NCBI GenBank assembly: GCA_021803345.1
Contig: JAJZLS010000005.1
Coordinates: forward strand, 1 to 35,841
Direction of reading: 5' to 3'
DNA length: 35,841 nucleotides
DNA from: Actinomycetes bacterium
GTDB lineage: Bacteria; Actinomycetota; Acidimicrobiia; Acidimicrobiales; Acidimicrobiaceae
A model generated the notes under the pieces. It was given only the letters and a program-made list of their open reading frames with translations, searched no databases and was not told the origin of the DNA. The stretch's first letter is position 1; every line of letters begins with the position of its first letter. A program made the translations under genes and the position numbers. Below, piece by piece: positions 24,068 through 32,580 of the stretch.

Positions 24068-25495
24068 ATGTTTTCTGATTTCGCAGAACCAAGAGTGCTT
24101 TCAATTTCTGAACTTGGAGATCTCGTAAAGTCAGCTCTAAATAACAGTTTTGGAAGTGAGGGTACGTGGGTAAAGGGAGTAGTCGCCTCCTATTCAGCCA
24201 ATTCATCCGGCCATCATTATCTTGATCTTCAGGAGTTTGACGCTAACTCTTCGACTTCTCCAGTTGCAACTATAAGCTGTGTGATCTGGAAGCCAAAAGC
24301 CTCCTACCTTCTTGCTCAGCTTTTGTCTACCTCTCTGGGTCCTTTGAGAAACGGTCTCAATCTTGTCGCTCGGGTCAAACCTAACTATTGGGTCAAGGGT
24401 GGTCGTCTCTCCTTTCAGATAGAAGAGATTGATCTTGGGTTATCACAAATCGCCAACCTGCAGGAAAAAGAAAAGATCCGTGAGAAGCTTAGAAAGCTCA
24501 ATATATTTGACTTCAATCGAGGACTTGAGGTACCAATCCTCCCTTTGCGCATTGGCCTAGTTACTGCACAAGGAAGCGCAGCTGAGAGCGACTTCATTGG
24601 GGAGTTAAGACGAAGTGGCTTTCCCTTTGTGGTGACATACAGACCAGCTTCAACAGCTGGTGATGCTGCTCCGGGCCAGATTTCAAGATCAATTGGCCTT
24701 CTGCAGAAGGATCCCATCGACCTGATATGTCTGGTTCGGGGTGGGGGGTCAATGTCAGATCTTTCGGTTTTTGATACCGAGCAGGTTGTTTCAGCGGTAG
24801 CTGGAAGCAATATACCGGTATGGGTGGGAATAGGCCATTCCACCGATACGACCCTCGTTGAAGAAGTGGCAAATATGTATCTAGATGTTCCCCAGAGCGT
24901 AGCCAGGGCAGTGGCAAGCCGTGTTCAGGTATTCGCTGACGGAGTTGAGTTACTTAGCCAGAAGATTCGGGCCGCGGCCAAGGAGAAAACGGAATTTGCC
25001 ACAATGCAGCTTTCAGCTTTAGCAAGCAAAGTTGTGATTGGACCACGTCAGAGAATCCATCAACATGGACTTTCGCTGAATCAGTTGGTTGAGAGGACCT
25101 TGGGTTGTTCAAAGGTGATAACTGAAAAATCAAGAATGGATCTTTCATCTTTAGCCGGTCTGATAGCTCTAAATTCTAAACATATTGTTTCGGCACGAAG
25201 GAGAGATTTGGATATATCTCTTGACCGCCTGCGATCTAATTCAGCACTGTCAATCACTAACCAGTCAAATCGAATTGAAAGAATCGAGAGCTCGGTGACA
25301 ATCTGGGACCCTGAGCACATGGCTTCACGGGGTTTCTCATTGATCGCCCATTCCTCAGGACACTTAGTCAAGGAGATTTCTGATTTATTGGCTGGCGAAA
25401 AGATCTTGGGTAGGCTAGGACGTGGAAGGTTTACTGCTACTGTAAATGAGACTGAACGAGTGTCTGGAGTGCAAGACGGGGTGGAAAACAAGTGA
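24068..25495 (+). CDS. xseA: Exodeoxyribonuclease VII large subunit
   Basis: A 475-residue large subunit of exonuclease VII, which degrades single-stranded DNA in repair and recombination. It has an N-terminal OB fold (~10-120), then the catalytic core with LRIGLVTAQGSAAESDF (~160-176), LVRGGGSMSDL (~222-232) and GIGHSTDTTLVEEVAN (~254-269), and a long coiled-coil C-terminal region that binds the small subunit. Ser replaces the Glu often found after GIGH, as in some divergent family members. It overlaps xseB by four bases, giving translational coupling. Confidence 0.95.
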   Translation: MFSDFAEPRVLSISELGDLVKSALNNSFGSEGTWVKGVVASYSANSSGHHYLDLQEFDANSSTSPVATISCVIWKPKASYLLAQLLSTSLGPLRNGLNLVARVKPNYWVKGGRLSFQIEEIDLGLSQIANLQEKEKIREKLRKLNIFDFNRGLEVPILPLRIGLVTAQGSAAESDFIGELRRSGFPFVVTYRPASTAGDAAPGQISRSIGLLQKDPIDLICLVRGGGSMSDLSVFDTEQVVSAVAGSNIPVWVGIGHSTDTTLVEEVANMYLDVPQSVARAVASRVQVFADGVELLSQKIRAAAKEKTEFATMQLSALASKVVIGPRQRIHQHGLSLNQLVERTLGCSKVITEKSRMDLSSLAGLIALNSKHIVSARRRDLDISLDRLRSNSALSITNQSNRIERIESSVTIWDPEHMASRGFSLIAHSSGHLVKEISDLLAGEKILGRLGRGRFTATVNETERVSGVQDGVENK

Positions 25496-25710
25496 GTGAG
25501 GCAAGTGCTGACAATCTGACCTATTTTCAAGCCATGACTGAACTCAGAGAGCTTGTTGAGCGTCTTTCGAATGAACAAGATATTGACCAGTTAGCCAAAG
25601 AAGTGTCCCGAGCCAAAATATTAATTGACTTCTGCCGGAGCAGAATAGCCAGTGCAGAACTGGAAATTAATCAAATACTTACTGATGATTCTGGCGAGGA
25701 GCCCTTCTAA
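25492..25710 (+). CDS. xseB: Exodeoxyribonuclease VII small subunit
   Basis: A 72-residue helical protein with the typical small-subunit pattern (YFQAMTELRELVERLSNEQ near 12-30, ending with short helices and an acidic tail). It pairs with XseA to form exonuclease VII. GTG 25492 overlaps the xseA stop in GTGA, the classic arrangement. Length is normal for the family. Confidence 0.9.
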   Translation: MSEASADNLTYFQAMTELRELVERLSNEQDIDQLAKEVSRAKILIDFCRSRIASAELEINQILTDDSGEEPF

Positions 25711-25827
25711 GGCTGAACTTATCGTCAATCCGGCCCTGATGTGGGAGAATTTGACCAGTTTCGACTGGTCAGAAAATTCTCTAAAGACAAAAGGGGGGCG
25801 GATCCGGAGTTGGTCGAAGTTGTTGCG

Positions 25828-26685
25828 TTATGACACTTTCAATGAAATATCCAATGCTTTGACTGAGTGAGTCAGTGACCCGGCTGAAATATAGTCAACA
25901 CCCGTGGCGGCCACTTCTTTCAATCTTTCCAGAGTCATATTTCCGCTGGCTTCGAGCTTGGCTCGTCCGTTAGTAATTCTTACCGCCTCTGCCATATCTT
26001 CTGTGCTCATATTATCCAGAAGGATTGATGGAACGTTGAAACTCAGAGCTTCTTTCAGCTCGTCGAGTGTTTCGACCTCAACTTCTACTGCAAGGAAATG
26101 GGGTGACGTTTTGTTCAAAAGCTGCAATGCCTTCGTGATTCCGCCAGCAGCCTTGATATGGTTGTCTTTGATCAGGATCCCATCAAACAACCCGTACCGG
26201 TGGTTTTGGCCCCCGCCCACGGTGACTGCGTACTTCTCAAGTGAACGAAGACCCGGCGTAGTTTTCCGCGTATCTAAGATAATGGCCTTAAATTCTGAAA
26301 CCTCATCAACAAAACTTCTGGTCTTGGTTGCAATACCGGACAGCCTTTGCAGTAAATTCAGTGCCACTCTTTCTGCAGACAAGATGTGGCCCAGATCTCC
26401 ATGGACTTCCGCAACCACTTCCGTCTTGTTGGCGTATTGGCCTTCTTCGATCAATCTGATGTATTCGATCTGTGGGTCTATGTGCTTGAAAACCAGTTCC
26501 GCTACATCGTGACCGCATATCACGCCGGATTCTTTCATGATGAAGCGACCATTCCCATGAGTTCCATCCGGCACTGTCAGAATGGTGCTTATATCCCCAT
26601 GGCCCACATCTTCGCTAAGCCAGTTGGCTATGTTTCTCCTTAGCTCATTTTTATCGATAACCATGTGCGAAAGTGGTCCCTTCAT
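25828..26685 (-). CDS. nadC: Nicotinate-nucleotide pyrophosphorylase (quinolinate phosphoribosyltransferase)
   Basis: Converts quinolinate and PRPP to nicotinate mononucleotide, CO2 and PPi in de novo NAD synthesis. The 285 residues carry EDVGHGDIST (~25-34), ERVALNLLQRLSGIAT (~105-120), DTRKTTPGLR (138-147) and GGGQNHRYGLFDGILIKDNH (157-176), all family hallmarks. Two starts are possible: ATG 26685, without a ribosome site, or ATG 26664 with GAAGGGA somewhat far upstream. nadA and nadB are not in view. The gene converges on xseAB, and the stops are 117 bp apart. Confidence 0.95.
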   Translation of the reverse strand: MKGPLSHMVIDKNELRRNIANWLSEDVGHGDISTILTVPDGTHGNGRFIMKESGVICGHDVAELVFKHIDPQIEYIRLIEEGQYANKTEVVAEVHGDLGHILSAERVALNLLQRLSGIATKTRSFVDEVSEFKAIILDTRKTTPGLRSLEKYAVTVGGGQNHRYGLFDGILIKDNHIKAAGGITKALQLLNKTSPHFLAVEVEVETLDELKEALSFNVPSILLDNMSTEDMAEAVRITNGRAKLEASGNMTLERLKEVAATGVDYISAGSLTHSVKALDISLKVS

Positions 26686-26896
26686 CTAGTTGTTTATTTA
26701 TTAGATTTGCCAAACATATTAGACCAAATAGGATTTAGTAGTTAATTCGCCGGATTATAGCTTTATTTTGGTGCCGGTACCCGGAAACACTAGCAGTTAT
26801 ATATGCTGTTTTGAGTCAATTAGTATTTGGCCCATGACCTGTAAAGTCGAATTTTTGCATGCGGTGTTGCTGAGAAGTTAAATGTAATTTGTTCGG

Positions 26897-26971
26897 GCCC
26901 CCGTAGCTCAGGGGATAGAGCATCGGTTTCCTAAACCGTGTGCGCAGGTTCGAATCCTGCCGGGGGCACCA
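26897..26971 (+). tRNA. tRNA-Arg (anticodon CCT)
   Basis: Complete cloverleaf: acceptor GCCCCCG (26897-26903) pairs with CGGGGGC (26961-26967), a D-arm GCTC...GAGC, anticodon stem-loop CGGTTTCCTAAACCG with anticodon CCT, T-arm GCAGGTTCGAATCCTGC, discriminator A and encoded CCA. It decodes AGG. Its 3' 25 bases equal the attachment-site sequence at 8090-8114, so it or an isoacceptor is a plausible integration target. Confidence 0.97.
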
Positions 26972-26972
26972 G

Positions 26973-26994
26973 GGGTTAGCGACAAAACTAACCC
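26973..26994 (+). terminator. Hairpin directly after tRNA-Arg
   Basis: GGGTTAG (26973-26979) pairs with CTAACCC (26988-26994) around an 8-base loop, two bases after the tRNA CCA. No T-tract follows, so it is a weak terminator or a 3'-processing signal. Confidence 0.45.
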
Positions 26995-27494
26995 TATCGT
27001 AACGACAAAAGTCACGCTCCTTAGTCAATTATGACTCTGGGGTGTGACTCTCATAATGGTAGTGTCTAATGTCCCCGGAGCGGGCTTGACCTGACCTAAT
27101 TCGGGTGACTGGCTTAGTGCCTTGCAATTGATCTGTCGGCCTGGTTTCTCTTTCCGGGGACATCACTCCAGCCAGTCGTGTGCTTTTCAGCCTCACGAAG
27201 TTGTTTGCGTCTGGACACCCGTCCATCCTTCCGCTAGCTGTAACCCATCACTCCAGCCACTTGTCGAAAAGCTGACGACGGTTACACCAAGTCCATCGCT
27301 CCGAGAAGAAGCTTGGCCCTCTGGATCTAGGCCCAAAGGGCATCATCGGCACCCCATGAACCGCCGTAAAAGATCCCCGATATCTGGCGTGGTATTCTTG
27401 TGACTGGACCTCGGCCGATGTAGACCCTCACAACTCGGAAGCTCCTTCACGCCGCTTGCGATTGGTTCCCTTGATAAAATCAACCAAACACCGT

Positions 27495-27518
27495 TGTAGG
27501 GATGAATGTAGGGATGAA
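27495..27518 (+). repeat. Tandem 12-bp repeat TGTAGGGATGAA x2
   Basis: Two perfect adjacent copies, 27495-27506 and 27507-27518, 57 bp from the tRNA-Met 3' half. Paired short repeats near a tRNA fragment are also seen at the left element's attachment site, so integrase arm binding is possible. No integrase is in this part of the window. Confidence 0.6.
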
Positions 27519-27574
27519 TATTTGGGAAACAGAAGAGTCAGCCCCGAAAGATCGACCCTGACATGCATACTCTT

Positions 27575-27619
27575 TGGTGGCGGGGATAGGATTTGAACCT
27601 ATGACTTTCGGGTTATGAG
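27575..27619 (-). other. tRNA-Met 3' half (attachment-site scar)
   Basis: On the minus strand the sequence runs from the anticodon loop CTCATAA through the T-arm (ATAGGTTCAAATCCTAT), acceptor strand CCCCGCC and ACCA. This is the 3' half of a CAT-anticodon tRNA, most like elongator tRNA-Met. The bases upstream (27620 onward) do not pair with the anticodon stem and show no D-arm or acceptor 5' strand, so the gene is not complete. Recombinases that cross over at the anticodon loop leave such halves at the far end of an insert. The intact tRNA would then be expected to the right, beyond the window. Confidence 0.75.
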
Positions 27620-27988
27620 TTCTATCTGAAGGGTCTATGGGGTTCGATACCACCTCGGCCGTCGCCCTGATTTTGCCTCTCGCCTGGGTTGCTAAGGATA
27701 CCTGCTCCACACAGGATCAACGGTATAGCGTGTCGTAATGATCTGACCGAAATAAGCCCGCAAGCCCCCAGCCCCAGATTTACCCGTGGAGAGGATATCA
27801 AGTCTGAGCACTGAAGCTACGAGGACTAGGCAACAACGCGGGTTCGAACACTGGAGGTTCCACCTCGACAAGGAGCGACATCAAGTACAAGACCCCCATT
27901 ACGCCGGTTGGGCAATCTCCGCGGCTGTAAATTTCCCTACAGAGGAGGGACACCCATTTTGCATTTTATGATTTGACAGGCAAAGAGC

Positions 27989-29068
27989 TCAATCCTCTTC
28001 TAGTCCGGTCGTCACATTGGCCCACAGGCCGTCAGCTCCGCAGATGACGACCTGCTGTCCGAGCACTTCCGACCAGTAGCGCTCTGAGCCCCACTCCTGA
28101 CGCCACGCCCAAAGCCGGCGCGTGAAGTGGTGAAGTGGGTATTCCTGGGTCATCCCAATTGCAGCATGAACCTGATGAGCGTGAGCCGCCACCTCAGACG
28201 CAGCTCGTGAGACCGTTGCATTGGCTGCAGCCACTTCGAACGTAGCGTCCACCCCGACATCAGCGAAGCGGCGAGCCGCCACCTCACCAGCCAATACGGC
28301 CATCTCGGATTCAGCACTCATCTGCACCAAGCGCTGGGCAACGGCCTGGAATGATGCAATGGCCCTCCCGAACTGGTGGCGCTGGGAAGCGTAGTCAATG
28401 GTTAATGTCGTGATAGTCTCCATTGCCCCGGCCATAAGTAGAGTCCGTGACAGTCCTCCGCGCAGCAACAGCTCGGCACTCGGGTCCGATGGGGGGATTC
28501 CGATTTGGCCATTTTCGAGGGTGATTCCGTCGAGGTGAAGGCTATCGCGTGGTTCACCTGCCAGGTTGTGTCCGGCAGCTACGGTTACCTGTGTCGGGTC
28601 AATCAACACCACCCGAGGGCCTGAAGGGCCATCGGCCACAGCTACGACCGCTGCCGCCTGGTTGGCCCACGGCACTCGTGATAGGCGTCCTCTAACACGG
28701 TTGCCTTCGATCCTCAGCGCGTCGTCTGAACGGGGGATGGCTACAGTCAAGGGACCATTCGGCAGTTGCAGGCCAGCCAGCGCTGCAAGCCACCCGCCGA
28801 TAAGAGTGCACTCAGCCAGTGGCAGAGGTACGGCATGTCGACCAGCCAAGCGTATCAGTGTGCAGACATCATCAAGATCGCCTCCCAAACCACCCACAGC
28901 CTCGGGGACCCCAATCCAGATCAGGCCCGACTCTGCCATCGCTTCCCAGCAGCCGGGCATCCAGCCTGAACTTTCAGCAACCTGGCGCGAAGCCGCATCA
29001 CTATGTTCAGAGAACAGCCGGGTGAGCGTTTCCTCGAGCAGCCCATTATCTGACACCGATGTACTCAT
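27989..29068 (-). CDS. Acyl-CoA dehydrogenase, short (partner-type) subunit
   Basis: A 359-residue FAD-dependent acyl-CoA dehydrogenase family protein. The N-terminal helical domain (WMPGCWEAMAESGLIWIGVP), a degenerate middle domain and the C-terminal helical domain (YASQRHQFGRAIASFQAVAQ around 230-250, ending HAAIGMTQEYPLHHFTRR) are visible. The flavin-binding middle motif is poorly kept. It overlaps the upstream dehydrogenase by four bases (ATGA). In mycobacterial steroid pathways such adjacent unequal pairs form alpha2beta2 enzymes; I infer the same here. It is last in the leftward cluster and richer in GC than nearby genes left of 27 kb. Confidence 0.88.
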   Translation of the reverse strand: MSTSVSDNGLLEETLTRLFSEHSDAASRQVAESSGWMPGCWEAMAESGLIWIGVPEAVGGLGGDLDDVCTLIRLAGRHAVPLPLAECTLIGGWLAALAGLQLPNGPLTVAIPRSDDALRIEGNRVRGRLSRVPWANQAAAVVAVADGPSGPRVVLIDPTQVTVAAGHNLAGEPRDSLHLDGITLENGQIGIPPSDPSAELLLRGGLSRTLLMAGAMETITTLTIDYASQRHQFGRAIASFQAVAQRLVQMSAESEMAVLAGEVAARRFADVGVDATFEVAAANATVSRAASEVAAHAHQVHAAIGMTQEYPLHHFTRRLWAWRQEWGSERYWSEVLGQQVVICGADGLWANVTTGLEED

Positions 29069-30204
29069 TTCCTGCTCATTAAGCCATGCGCTGCGACAGA
29101 TCGCAGCACCTCGGTTGTACCCCCACGGATAGTGTAGGATGGCGATACCAGGATGGCCTGCGCGAGGAGCGACTCGAATAGCGAGGATGATCCGGGATCA
29201 GGGTCATCCTCCATAACTGACTGCATGACCGCAACCACCTCCTGTTCGAACGTGGTGCCAAGATCTTTGACTATTGCCGCTTCGACCTCTGGAGATTGAC
29301 CCAGCTGGAGTGCGCGGGCAACTGACAATGACAGCTGGCGGATCGTCCAGAATCGCGCTGTCAGACCTCCTAATTGCTCGGCCACTTTGATCGCCCGCTC
29401 ACTCCGCTCGGCTAAATAAGTCTTCAGTAGCTGCCACGTTGACAGGAACCGGTCGGGACCGGATCGCTCGTAGGCCAGTTCCGAGGTAACTTGGTACCAG
29501 CCCATACCCAGCTCGCCGAGAACCATGTCATCGGGAACGAACACATCTTCAAGGACCACCTCATTGAAATCGTGGGTACCATCTAGGAATAAAATCGGGT
29601 TGATTTTTATCCCTGGCGAACTTAGATCGACTATTAGCTGGGACAGTCCCTGGTGGCGATCCACTCCGAGTGCACTGGTGCGACACAGGGCAACGAAGAA
29701 GTGGCTCCGGTGGGCTCCGGTAGTCCATATCTTGGTCCCTGATAACGACCAGCCGCCGTCCACCTTGGTTGCAGTGGTGTGTACTGAGGCCAGGTCCGAA
29801 CCCGCATCGGGCTCAGACATCCCGATCGAGAAATAACATTCTCCAGCAGCGATCGCTGGGAGAAACCGGCGACGTTGGGTCTCTGTACCGAACCTCAGCA
29901 GGGTTGGAGCCGTCTGGCGGTCAGCTATCCAGTGTGCTCCAACCGGAGCACCAGCAGCCAGCAACTCTTCGACCACAATGAACCGGTCAACGGCGCTACG
30001 TCCTTGACCTCCGTACTCGGGCGGGATGACCATCCCCAGCCATCCACGGGCTGCTAATTTCTTTGAGAACTCTGGGGAGTGCTCTGCGTTCATTCCGAGA
30101 GCGGGCCGGTAGCTCCCTTTGGGCAGCTCCTCGGCCAAAAAGGTCCGTACTTCAGACTGTAGGGCCTTCTCCTCTGGGGTCAAAACGACAGGAACAAAAT
30201 GCAT
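29065..30204 (-). CDS. Acyl-CoA dehydrogenase
   Basis: A 379-residue acyl-CoA dehydrogenase that introduces an alpha-beta double bond into an acyl-CoA, passing electrons to ETF. It shows GWLGMVIPPEYGGQGRS (N domain), YFSIGMSEPDAGSDLASVHTTA and WSLSGTKIWTTGAH (middle domain, flavin contacts), and YTIRGGTTEVLRSVAAHGLM at the C-terminus. The start is ATG 30204 with GGAG eight bases upstream; a longer in-frame reading into the crotonase gene is not needed. It follows the crotonase stop by two bases and overlaps the next dehydrogenase by four, a tightly coupled operon. Confidence 0.92.
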   Translation of the reverse strand: MHFVPVVLTPEEKALQSEVRTFLAEELPKGSYRPALGMNAEHSPEFSKKLAARGWLGMVIPPEYGGQGRSAVDRFIVVEELLAAGAPVGAHWIADRQTAPTLLRFGTETQRRRFLPAIAAGECYFSIGMSEPDAGSDLASVHTTATKVDGGWSLSGTKIWTTGAHRSHFFVALCRTSALGVDRHQGLSQLIVDLSSPGIKINPILFLDGTHDFNEVVLEDVFVPDDMVLGELGMGWYQVTSELAYERSGPDRFLSTWQLLKTYLAERSERAIKVAEQLGGLTARFWTIRQLSLSVARALQLGQSPEVEAAIVKDLGTTFEQEVVAVMQSVMEDDPDPGSSSLFESLLAQAILVSPSYTIRGGTTEVLRSVAAHGLMSRK

Positions 30205-30206
30205 GC

Positions 30207-30986
30207 TCAGCTCTCCTCCAAACGTAACTGCCGCCGACGCTGGGACCACATTTGGATTCCGCGCTCCATTTCCAACGCTGCACTCCACGACACTGGAGGC
30301 GGTCCAAGCTCGGTTCGGAAACTGGCTAGAGCATGTCGAGCCAGTTCCGGGTCACGAGCTGCGATCTCGGCGAGCTCCCGCGCTCTCTCTTCGACCATGT
30401 CGTCGGGAACTGCAATCCACGCCAAGCCCAACCGGACTGCCTCTTCGCCCGAGATCTCCTGGCTGAACAAGCCAAGTGCTGCTGCAACCTCGCGGCCTGC
30501 CAGCCTCCCGACCAAAGTAAAGAATCCCCCTCCGGGGTGGATCCCAATACGCAGAAACCCGGCGAGCAGGCGGGCATCGGTGGCGACGACCCGCAGATCC
30601 GTGGCGAGAAACAGATTCATTCCGGCGCCAACCGCGGCACCGCGTACTGCAGCTACGGTCGGAACCTGGAGCTGACCCACCCGCATAAAAGCTCCATACA
30701 CTGAGCTAGTGCCAGCATACGCCTCTTCGCTTGCCGGATCGACGTTGGCACCCCAGGCTCGGGTATCCGCCCCTGAGCAGAACATTCCTTGATCACCACG
30801 GACAATGGCAGCCCCTATTGACTTGTTGGCGTCGATCGTCTCACAGTGCTCGGCAAGCTGCCGGCCCATTTCAGCGGTAAGCCCGTTGCGCACTTCCGGG
30901 GAGGAGATGGTAAGAAGTGCTACATTTCCCTCCACCTGCATCCGCACCTCTCCTGGTGTTCCTCCTACATTTGCCATATCTGTCAC
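30207..30986 (-). CDS. Enoyl-CoA hydratase/isomerase family (crotonase) protein
   Basis: A 259-residue crotonase-fold protein. The oxyanion-hole segments FCSGADTRAW (~69-78) and AAVRGAAVGAGMNLFLATDL (~112-131) are clear. Where hydratases have their two catalytic Glu, this protein appears to have LRI and Ala (around GFLRIGIHPGGGF and LAGREVAAALGL), so it may be an isomerase, hydrolase or altered hydratase; the alignment is by eye. The start is GTG 30986 or ATG 30977 with AAAGGGG upstream. It lies between the dehydratase-family gene and the two dehydrogenases. Confidence 0.88.
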   Translation of the reverse strand: MTDMANVGGTPGEVRMQVEGNVALLTISSPEVRNGLTAEMGRQLAEHCETIDANKSIGAAIVRGDQGMFCSGADTRAWGANVDPASEEAYAGTSSVYGAFMRVGQLQVPTVAAVRGAAVGAGMNLFLATDLRVVATDARLLAGFLRIGIHPGGGFFTLVGRLAGREVAAALGLFSQEISGEEAVRLGLAWIAVPDDMVEERARELAEIAARDPELARHALASFRTELGPPPVSWSAALEMERGIQMWSQRRRQLRLEES

Positions 30987-31013
30987 GTCCCCTTTCTAGC
31001 CCACAAGCTGTGG

Positions 31014-32354
31014 CTATTTAGTTTCTCCGGATGAAGACTGCCTCACCTTACGAGATGCAAGTCCTTCAAAGAATGCATCGATTCTGTTCTTCAACTGAGC
31101 TTCTGAAACAACTCTTTTGTCCATATGGTCTGACTCGATGAACAAGGTGGCTGCGCCGGTTTCTTGACTCACAGCACGGCGGTTGTCAGCCAAGCCTGCT
31201 GAAACCGTTCGGCATGACTTGATCGGATGATAAACCACTCCATCAATGCCGTATGGCTCGATGGCATCAACGACATTCTTGTTGGAATGAAACATGCTAT
31301 CCATTGCGTCTCTGGCAGTAACGAGAAGTCCTTCTGCAAGACTTTCGAGTGGATGGTCCAGGTCATATTGGAATCCAGTATTGGCGCCTGCTGAGGCGAA
31401 CCACATGTAGCTGGAACCCACGAAAGCCCCGCCCCACTCAGTGAACATGTCGTTGAATCGCCGAAAGATCGGATAGCAAGGAACTCCAACGAAGATCAAT
31501 CGGTATTTCTCCTCCGCAATGGTTCCGATCCCATTGGCAATCTTGTACTCCATCTCCTGGACCAGATCGGCGAAGTATTTCGCACCCTCTGGACGCCCCC
31601 TAAAAGCGTTTACGACACCGAGATAAACGGTTCCATCAGTAACAGCATTGTAAGGAGCCGGCACCGCCTTATTCAACTCGACCAACCGCTGATATCTCTC
31701 TAACATCACGTTTGAATGATGCATGTTTTCACGAAGTAGGTCGATGTCAAATTTTTTGCCAGTTACCTGTTCGCACACGGTGATAAACTCATCGACCTGA
31801 CCTCTCACGTACTTGAGGTCGTTTTCAAAATCGACATGTCCGTTCCAGGTAAGCCGACCTGCTGCTCGTGAACCAGGTACGTCAATTGTGATGCTGGGCA
31901 CGTTGTACATCCGCTCCCAGATTTCTGCCCACTTAAGGTAGGTGTTGCAAGCGTTCGTGTAAACAGCAAGCGATGGCTTTGGAATCTTGCCCAGTGGATG
32001 GTCGCCTCCACGTAGCTGGAGTCCGACGTCTGCCTTGACATATGCGCAAACGTCGGCAGAGAAACCATAGTCTTCTCCCTGGGCGATGTAGTCGTCAGCA
32101 AGGTGGCGAATAGCCGCCTGGAGACCATTGACCTCGGGAAAGACGGCGTGGATCCCGAATGACCTTAGAACCTCAGTCATGCTGCCCACTACAAATACAT
32201 ATGCCGACCGCTCATCTCGCTCTGGAGCGGTTGTAAGTTCTTGGAACCACTCCCTGAAAAGCCGGTTTCCCTCTTTGTTGCCGCGGCCTATTAATGACGG
32301 CTTGTCGTGTGGTACTGCGATGTCCTGTGAGAAATTTGAAATAACTGGTGACAT
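31014..32354 (-). CDS. 2-Hydroxyacyl-CoA dehydratase / benzoyl-CoA reductase family subunit
   Basis: A 446-residue protein of the HgdB/FldB/BcrB-BcrC family, which binds a [4Fe-4S] cluster and acyl-CoA for reductive or radical dehydration chemistry. Cluster-ligand Cys are present in the expected contexts: CAYVKADVG, TNACNTYLKW and PIKSCRTVSA (C103, C136, C381 from this start). ATG 32354 has GGAGG five bases ahead; the earlier ATG at 32366 does not. The family normally needs a second subunit and an ATPase activator (HgdC/BcrAD-type). Neither is in the window, so partners are remote or the enzyme works differently. Confidence 0.88.
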   Translation of the reverse strand: MSPVISNFSQDIAVPHDKPSLIGRGNKEGNRLFREWFQELTTAPERDERSAYVFVVGSMTEVLRSFGIHAVFPEVNGLQAAIRHLADDYIAQGEDYGFSADVCAYVKADVGLQLRGGDHPLGKIPKPSLAVYTNACNTYLKWAEIWERMYNVPSITIDVPGSRAAGRLTWNGHVDFENDLKYVRGQVDEFITVCEQVTGKKFDIDLLRENMHHSNVMLERYQRLVELNKAVPAPYNAVTDGTVYLGVVNAFRGRPEGAKYFADLVQEMEYKIANGIGTIAEEKYRLIFVGVPCYPIFRRFNDMFTEWGGAFVGSSYMWFASAGANTGFQYDLDHPLESLAEGLLVTARDAMDSMFHSNKNVVDAIEPYGIDGVVYHPIKSCRTVSAGLADNRRAVSQETGAATLFIESDHMDKRVVSEAQLKNRIDAFFEGLASRKVRQSSSGETK

Positions 32355-32410
32355 TCTGGCCTCCATTTAGGCTGGGTGTAGGTTATGGGTTAAGGCTTGG
32401 GTGTGGATTT

Positions 32411-32580
32411 TCAGGCTGCCGAAGTTGTCCATTCGCTTGTAGAACTACCGGTTAAAGTAACTAGTGCTAGCTCCGAGGCTTTGTGCGTATCAATGGCTTG
32501 TCCGTTCCAGACTCGCACATTTTTGGCCCTTACATGACCAAGGCTCCGTCAGTGGTAGCTTTGATCTGGTTGACAGCCAT
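32411..32580 (-). pseudogene. Possible broken small gene
   Basis: ATG 32580 follows GGAAGGAGCAAT, a strong ribosome site, and opens MAVNQIKATTDGALVM, then TAA. A -1 shift at that point opens a second frame, VRAKNVRVWNGQAIDTHKAS onward, to TGA at 32411-32413, about 57 residues together. The good start and continuing frame suggest a small gene with one frameshift. No family is recognised and a chance match is possible. Confidence 0.3.

Larger units (their letters stand above)
26995..27988. other. Gene-free junction region with mobile-element debris
   Basis: About 1 kb with no supported gene between nadC/tRNA-Arg and the acyl-CoA cluster. It holds an 11-bp inverted repeat (27069-27079 with 27153-27163, ATGTCCCCGGA), a 14-bp direct repeat CATCACTCCAGCCA (27161 and 27246), tandem 12-mers at 27495 and a tRNA-Met 3' half at 27575. 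I could not assign the fragments to a transposase family. It is probably the scarred edge of an acquired segment. Confidence 0.6.

Noticed and set aside
27835-27873. tmRNA-like 3' end (CGCGGGTTCGA followed by a TTCCACC end)
   Set aside because: The T-stem does not pair well and no tmRNA body or tag sequence is found nearby.
28566-29132. 188-codon plus-strand frame inside the acyl-CoA dehydrogenase region
   Set aside because: Shadow frame in GC-rich coding DNA; the minus strand carries the family motifs.
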